In this document: piece after piece, positions 59,504 to 64,000 of the stretch
Layout: every line of letters starts with the position of its first letter
Position numbering within the stretch: the stretch's first letter is position 1
Assembly (NCBI RefSeq): GCF_000172635.2
Contig: NC_018632.1
Coordinates: 620,001 to 684,000 of the forward strand
Origin: Alteromonas macleodii ATCC 27126
Lineage (GTDB): Bacteria; Pseudomonadota; Gammaproteobacteria; Enterobacterales; Alteromonadaceae
Direction: 5' to 3'
Length of the DNA: 64,000 bases
Program-made: the position numbers and the translations under genes
Notes under the pieces: generated by a model
What the model saw: the letters and a program-made list of their open reading frames with translations, nothing else
Databases searched by the model: none
Told to the model about the DNA's origin: nothing

Positions 59504-61198
59504 TTAGTTAGCAAGCCCCAGTACTTTCTTACCTTGGTTGAAGTGAATATCAACTGGAATGCTCGCTGCCTCTAGGCGCGCTAAATCTGAAGCAAGATCG
59601 GGTTTAATTACACCCATAGTTTCTACTAGCTTCGCTACGCCATCGTAATCGCCGTCACCTTGTAACGTAAGGATTAGTTCAGATAGTGCTTCTACTGCGG
59701 CGCCCATCTTCTCCATATTTACGCGATACATGCCGTCTTCTGTTTTCTCGAAGGCGCCTTGCTGGGCAAAGAAGTTAAAGCGGATCATGTTCGCTTTTCC
59801 GTGTGCAGAGCTTGCGCCGAAGCGCACAGAACGGAAAATGCCAGCCATAAAGGTAACGTAATAATCTTCTAGTGTACCTTCAGTGATTTCACCTTTTTCA
59901 AGAAGACTTTGTACCATGTACAAACCTAGAATATCCGCTTTGCCTTCTTCAAGAGCCGACGCATGCTCTTTAAGTGCTCCGCGCACAGTCCCTGATCCAT
60001 CTAGGGTATTTTTAATCCCTAAACCGTGTGCCACTTCATGAAACATGGTATTCGCGAAAAAGGCGTCAAACGTAATGTGTTCACGTTGCTCTGGTACAAT
60101 TAACGTATCCGCAATAGGCACCAAAATAGTATCGAACTTTGCACGCATTGCGTTTTTAAGCTGCAGACGGCGGGTACCTTTTTCTAGCTGTACTCGCTCG
60201 TCATTGGGCAAGTTAATTGCAATGGTCTTACTGCCTGCATTAGAGTGGCCGGCATAATAAATAACATCATAAGCGTTAAGGTCTGCATCAGAACCTGGCA
60301 TTTCCGCTTTATATGCCTCAGCAACCGGAAGGCCTTGCTGTAATTCAGGTAAGAAGGCCGCGTATTTAGCTAGCTTTTCACTCCATGCTAAATCTTTAAT
60401 GAGTACATAGGCTTCAAACGCTGCGCGATAGCCAAAGAGTTGATCTTCGTAGCTTTCAATAGGACCGATAACCAGCTCAACAGGGTTGGTTTTCATATCC
60501 ATCCACGCCATGTCAGAAGCCAGGTAGTCGTTTGATAGTAGGGCTTCAGAACGCAGCTGCAAATATTGTTTAAAGCTTTCATCTTCAGCAAGCTCTGACG
60601 CTTTTTTAAGTAAGTCAGACGCCTTCATTAATTCGCTTTTAAAGGCTTCAGAATAAGGCACCGAATAAAGGTTGCCCGCTTCATCGCGCTTCACCATGGA
60701 ATAAAGGCCTTGTTTGTCGCCAAAATCTGCCGTGGCAAATTCCTCTTTTTCCATATCATGGGGGTAGAACTCAGCGCCCAGCGCTTTGTCTTCATAGCCA
60801 CTTAAAAAAGGCGTATCGCCATTTAAGCGATCCCAAGGGCCATAGTTGATCGCTGCAAAGTGACGGACCTTTTCGTCGCTAATTGATGAAAGAAATGCAT
60901 CTTTATCTTCAAAGAACGCTTGTTTCCAGAATAAGTCGTCCATGATTTTCGATGCATCAATTAACAGTGAAAGCATTTTGTGTTGATTGTCACTCAGGTG
61001 TGACAAATCGCTGGTAAGATCTACGCCGTGATAAATAGACAAGCGAGACTCATCAACAAGTAAGGTTTGCTCGGAAGCAGTTTCAGGCTTTGCTGTCTGA
61101 GTTGGTGTTGTATCGGCGCTTTTGCTGCACGCGGTCAGCATAAATAAACCCGCTACTGCAGCTGCAATAGGAGAATAAGTTGTAATTGTTTTTTTCAT
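59504..61198 (-). CDS. M49-like (dipeptidyl-peptidase III-type) zinc peptidase, predicted lipoprotein
   Basis: 564-residue protein with a signal peptide ending in lipobox LTAC, followed by a low-complexity Thr/Ser/Pro/Glu linker. Zinc-binding HEVAHGLG (about 403) and downstream EEGKADILGLYM (about 431) match the M49-related bacterial and plant (NUDT3 C-terminal) family, where H-E-x-x-H and a later Glu bind zinc. Cytoplasmic DPP III has HELLGH, one residue longer. Preference for short peptides is likely but unproven. Start: ATG 61198; an earlier frame to 61228 is possible. Confidence 0.8.
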   Translation of the reverse strand: MKKTITTYSPIAAAVAGLFMLTACSKSADTTPTQTAKPETASEQTLLVDESRLSIYHGVDLTSDLSHLSDNQHKMLSLLIDASKIMDDLFWKQAFFEDKDAFLSSISDEKVRHFAAINYGPWDRLNGDTPFLSGYEDKALGAEFYPHDMEKEEFATADFGDKQGLYSMVKRDEAGNLYSVPYSEAFKSELMKASDLLKKASELAEDESFKQYLQLRSEALLSNDYLASDMAWMDMKTNPVELVIGPIESYEDQLFGYRAAFEAYVLIKDLAWSEKLAKYAAFLPELQQGLPVAEAYKAEMPGSDADLNAYDVIYYAGHSNAGSKTIAINLPNDERVQLEKGTRRLQLKNAMRAKFDTILVPIADTLIVPEQREHITFDAFFANTMFHEVAHGLGIKNTLDGSGTVRGALKEHASALEEGKADILGLYMVQSLLEKGEITEGTLEDYYVTFMAGIFRSVRFGASSAHGKANMIRFNFFAQQGAFEKTEDGMYRVNMEKMGAAVEALSELILTLQGDGDYDGVAKLVETMGVIKPDLASDLARLEAASIPVDIHFNQGKKVLGLAN

Positions 61199-61647
61199 AA
61201 TGACTCTTACCGTGTGGTTTAACCGCATTGATTTACAGTATGCGGGGCGGTGAATAGATAGCTCACTATAGCTATGCTTTTGATTTAATACAAAAGTATG
61301 AAAAATATTTGCTTAATATCAATAGTGGTTTGCTACCAGTTGACTATACTTTAAAAAAAGCTCTGGTGGTTCTACCGTTGCTAATAATTCGCATCGACAC
61401 TGTATTTTTTTAGTTGGTCGAAACTAAAGAGCTACTATAGTATGGTGATAGAAATACCATAATAAAACAATAAACGGTTTGTATTTTAGCGTGAAGCATA
61501 GAGGCCTATGTAAGTTAACGCACGGAATGCAACGCACAAACATCGAATCTATTTTAGTCATCAGTTTTGCTGGTGGTCGAGATGATTAACTGGTAAAGCA
61601 ACCTATCGCCTTCACGAGGCTATTTGGAACTTTCTAAGGGTAGAAAT
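61199..61647. other. Divergent promoter region
   Basis: 449 AT-rich bases between the divergent M49-like and HDOD genes. A weak dyad TATGGT (61441) / ACCATA was noted. Nothing else was recognised. Confidence 0.35.
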
Positions 61648-62484
61648 ATGTCTACACAGAACGCGCTTTCAACCATTTTGGTTGAAAAAATTAACAATGA
61701 CACACTCGTCCTTCCCACGCTTCCTGCTATTGCATTGAAAGTCCGCAAAGCGGCAGACGATCCCGATATTAACTTAAACGCGATGGGTGATGTGATTGGT
61801 CAAGATCCATCACTTAGCGCAAGAATGATCAAAATTGCGAACAGTGCTTATATGGGACGTAGCGTAAAAGTTACTTCTATCAGCCAAGCGGTTACACGAA
61901 TTGGTTTACGCCAAATTAAAAACATCTCTACTGCACTCGCTATGGAGCAATTATTCGTCTCTAAAAACGATGTAGTTGCACGCTATTTACAACAAGAGTG
62001 GGCAAATACAGTTAATATCGTGGCTAACTCTATGGCGGTGCTTCAGCTTTACATAGCGCGTACCAAAAAGCGTGAAATGAGCATGGATACCATGACACTA
62101 GCGGCACTGGTTCACAACATTGGTGTTCTGCCTATTTTGACCGAGGCTGAGCGTCACCCTGAAGTCTTTGCGAACCCTTCATTCCTTGAAGTGGCAATCG
62201 ATAAATTAGCTGGCCGTATTGGTGCAAGCATTATGACAGAGTGGGGCTTCGGAGAAACATTCGTTAATGTTTCAAAAAATTGGAAAGACCTAAGCTACAT
62301 GCCAGAAGAGTTAACCTACATTGATTTCGTTCGTGTTGGCGCTGCAGTTTCAGGTGCGGTAGACAGTCAAAAAGATGCGATCTTAAACTTAGCTATTCAG
62401 CGCGGTGTGGTTGAAGATATGGGCGAGCTTCACTCTGATGAGTTTGAAGAGCTTGCAAGCGCAGCGAAGCAGATCTTCTTGTAA
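61648..62484 (+). CDS. HDOD-domain protein
   Basis: 278-residue signalling protein. The HDOD domain opens with LPTLPAIALKVRKAADDP and INLNAMGDVIGQDPSLSARMIKIANSAY and lacks the metal-binding His/Asp of true HD phosphohydrolases, as is normal. Family members act in stress and cyclic-nucleotide networks. The frame opens at TTG 61624, but AAGGGTAG precedes ATG 61648, which I chose. A strong terminator follows. Confidence 0.9.
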   Translation: MSTQNALSTILVEKINNDTLVLPTLPAIALKVRKAADDPDINLNAMGDVIGQDPSLSARMIKIANSAYMGRSVKVTSISQAVTRIGLRQIKNISTALAMEQLFVSKNDVVARYLQQEWANTVNIVANSMAVLQLYIARTKKREMSMDTMTLAALVHNIGVLPILTEAERHPEVFANPSFLEVAIDKLAGRIGASIMTEWGFGETFVNVSKNWKDLSYMPEELTYIDFVRVGAAVSGAVDSQKDAILNLAIQRGVVEDMGELHSDEFEELASAAKQIFL

Positions 62485-62509
62485 GTGTTTTAAGCGACAA
62501 AATACTGCA

Positions 62510-62548
62510 AAGGCCGGTACTGAAGCATAACTTCAGTACCGGCCTTTT
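62510..62548 (+). terminator. Terminator after the HDOD gene
   Basis: AAGGCCGGTACTGAAG pairs with CTTCAGTACCGGCCTT around 5 bases and is followed by TTTT. Confidence 0.88.
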
Positions 62549-62595
62549 CGTTATGGAAAGCTGACAATGAAACAGCACAAAGCAAACAAATGCCG

Positions 62596-63786
62596 CTACG
62601 CGCTAACAGGCTTCTTTTGAACGTAAAGCAGTAATAAACCTAACCCCAATCCCCACACCGCTGAAGTCATGGAATATAAACTAAATCCTGACGCCGTACA
62701 CAGCATGGTAAGCAACGCAGGAGCCCTGTGGTGCTCTACTTCCATGGCGCGAACCACCGCTCCTTGCAGCGTAGCTAATAGGGCTAGTCCAGCAAGCAGA
62801 TGAATAATGATACTGGGCATACTCACAAATAGCGCAACGACCACAGACGCTAATAACCCCATGAACAAATACACCACCCCCGCTGCTATAGCGGCTTTAT
62901 AGCGCTGCGACTTTTCATCATCCGCTTGCTCGCCCATGCATAGCGCTGCCGTTATCGCCGCTAAGTTAAAGGTAAAACCACCGAAAGGTGCTAATAAGGC
63001 TTGAACAATGGCAATGCCTGACAAAATGGGTTTGTGGTCGGGCGTATAGCCATGGGCGTGATGAATAGCTATACCTGGCAAGTTTTGAGAAAGCGTGGTG
63101 ATAAGAAAAAGGGGAAATGCTAATCCAATGGCAGCACTCAGTGAGAAAGTGGGCGTTACCCAAATAGGCTCGGGCAGGGTGAATATTGATGGCAGCCCTG
63201 GTGAGTCGCTTGATAGAGCAACCACACCATCTGCACTACTCATAAACAAGCTAATGGTCACCGACATGATCAGCAACAACAGCATAAGATAGCGGGGAAA
63301 TAGTCGGCTTCCTACTAAATAAGCCGCGATAAATAACGCAACTAAGTACGGTGCGTCATTAACATCACTGAATATCGCAAGGCATATAGGTAAGAGAATG
63401 CCGGCCAAAAGCGCCGATGAGATTGCAGGGGGAATCCGACTTATTTGTTTGAGCAGGCTACGGCTTTGCGCAGTTACAAGAGAAAGCAAGGCACATAGTA
63501 TAAATGCACCAATGGCTTCACTTAAACGGTAGTCACCGATACTGGTTAACAAAAAAGCCGCGCCTGGGGTAGACCAAGCGGTAACAACGGGCACTTTGGA
63601 TAGCCACGAAAACAGAATGCAGGTAATGCCCATACCGAGCCCAAGCGCCAACAACCAACTCACTACCATGTCGTCGCTGGCGCCGGCTTTACGCGCTACA
63701 TCAATGATAATGACAACAGAACTACTGTAACCCACTATAACCGCGGTTAGCCCTGCGCTGATATGACTTAACTTCCACTTGCTCAT
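62596..63786 (-). CDS. benE: Benzoate/H+ symporter BenE-family transporter
   Basis: 396-residue inner-membrane protein with about 12 helices. The characteristic starts LSHISAGLTAVIVGYSSS and ALGLGMGITCILFSW, and TPGAAFLLTS near 75 match BenE. Despite the name, substrates outside benzoate are likely in some members; no ben catabolic genes are present here. Two palindromes and a divergent gene start lie upstream, suggesting a dedicated regulator. Confidence 0.9.
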   Translation of the reverse strand: MSKWKLSHISAGLTAVIVGYSSSVVIIIDVARKAGASDDMVVSWLLALGLGMGITCILFSWLSKVPVVTAWSTPGAAFLLTSIGDYRLSEAIGAFILCALLSLVTAQSRSLLKQISRIPPAISSALLAGILLPICLAIFSDVNDAPYLVALFIAAYLVGSRLFPRYLMLLLLIMSVTISLFMSSADGVVALSSDSPGLPSIFTLPEPIWVTPTFSLSAAIGLAFPLFLITTLSQNLPGIAIHHAHGYTPDHKPILSGIAIVQALLAPFGGFTFNLAAITAALCMGEQADDEKSQRYKAAIAAGVVYLFMGLLASVVVALFVSMPSIIIHLLAGLALLATLQGAVVRAMEVEHHRAPALLTMLCTASGFSLYSMTSAVWGLGLGLLLLYVQKKPVSA

Positions 63787-63875
63787 GAAAACCCTCGTGA
63801 TGGAATTTCGATTTGGAATCGACCGAGCGATGAAACACGCTTTTAGTGTCTATCGAATGTGCTACTCTACCTTTT

Positions 63876-63928
63876 TGTGCGCTATAACGTACAATAGTTA
63901 ACTTAACATCTGTGCGTTATAGCGCACA
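63876..63928. promoter_or_regulatory. Two palindromic operators between benE and the divergent gene
   Basis: TGTGCGCTATAACGTACA (63876-63893) and TGTGCGTTATAGCGCACA (63911-63928) share the form TGTGCG-N6-CGCACA. The second matches its own complement at 16 of 18 bases. Their centres are 35 bp apart. Both lie between the benE start and the ATG at 63974. Confidence 0.65.
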
Positions 63929-63973
63929 ACTGGTTTATTAAACTCAGCGTCAAAATAAAAGGCCTTCATTACA

Positions 63974-64000
63974 TGACAAAAGCAAATGCGCAGCCTTCTG
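63974..64000 (+). CDS. 5' end of a gene divergent from benE (incomplete)
   Basis: Only the first nine codons (MTKANAQPS) are in the window. In many bacteria benE is next to a gene for an XRE regulator with a cupin domain, and the palindromes upstream agree with that, but the sequence here cannot confirm it. No strong Shine-Dalgarno sequence is seen just before ATG 63974. Confidence 0.45.

Noticed and set aside
1..64000. CRISPR arrays, tRNA or rRNA genes, prophage or IS elements
   Set aside because: None was recognised: no regularly spaced direct repeats, tRNA-like cloverleaf with T-loop sequence, or transposase-type proteins were found by reading.

Overview
The window looks like a chromosomal segment of a marine gammaproteobacterium of the Alteromonas type. 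The evidence is the gene content and order: an assimilatory nitrate gene set with a NasR-type antiterminator, a B12-riboswitch-controlled BtuB, an rpsU-yqeY-dnaG-rpoD block, tsaD divergent from rpsU, plsY/folB/folK/uppP, and RND efflux. Short spaced genes, moderate GC content and many lipoproteins and porins agree with this. The genus is inferred. No rRNA, tRNA, CRISPR array, insertion sequence or prophage was recognised.

Layout. 1-2.3 kb: PAP2 phosphatase, a nucleotidyltransferase-fold protein, and a membrane protein plus XRE regulator pair behind nested palindromes. 2.4-24.8 kb: nitrogen region. It holds nasR (nitrate-sensing ANTAR antiterminator), a SulP transporter, nirB-nirD-nasA-cobA-ybiB, then a signalling insert (degenerate 5'-nucleotidase-like protein, diguanylate cyclase, PAS chemoreceptor), then nrtA-nrtB-nrtD and a porin. 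24.9-34.7 kb: HD phosphohydrolase, DsbA-like lipoprotein, btuB with riboswitch, a frameshifted srkA, ccoG, DUF3016 protein and acyl-CoA dehydrogenase. 35-39.5 kb: a sugar-acid-like cassette (SDR, broken amidohydrolase/lactonase, enolase-superfamily dehydratase, class II aldolase) and a lipoprotein Nudix enzyme. 39.7-47.9 kb: RND pump, a small frameshifted phosphate-binding-like periplasmic protein, porin, chemoreceptor. 48-64 kb: housekeeping genes (rpoD, dnaG, yqeY, rpsU, tsaD, NPP-type phosphodiesterase, plsY, folB, folK, uppP, HIT protein), an M49-like lipoprotein peptidase, HDOD protein, benE, and the first codons of a divergent gene.

How the parts fit. The two nitrate transcription units (nirB... 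and nrtA...) carry the same control layout: TGCACCA/TGGTGCA half-sites about 80 bp upstream of a -24/-12 (sigma-54-like) promoter, then a leader with an identical GGC-AACGAA-GCC hexaloop hairpin. The 3' arm of that hairpin overlaps the 5' arm of an intrinsic terminator. The loop has the A1/G4 pattern known for ANTAR targets, and the ANTAR protein gene lies next door. This predicts dual control: nitrogen limitation at initiation, nitrate/nitrite at antitermination.

Points of caution. Four genes show one-base frameshifts, mostly in short homopolymers (chemoreceptor start near 18155, srkA near 29387, amidohydrolase near 36656, periplasmic protein near 44750). Either the assembly contains indel errors or several accessory genes are decaying. 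A palindromic MITE-like repeat occurs three times (28695, 34812, 52773).
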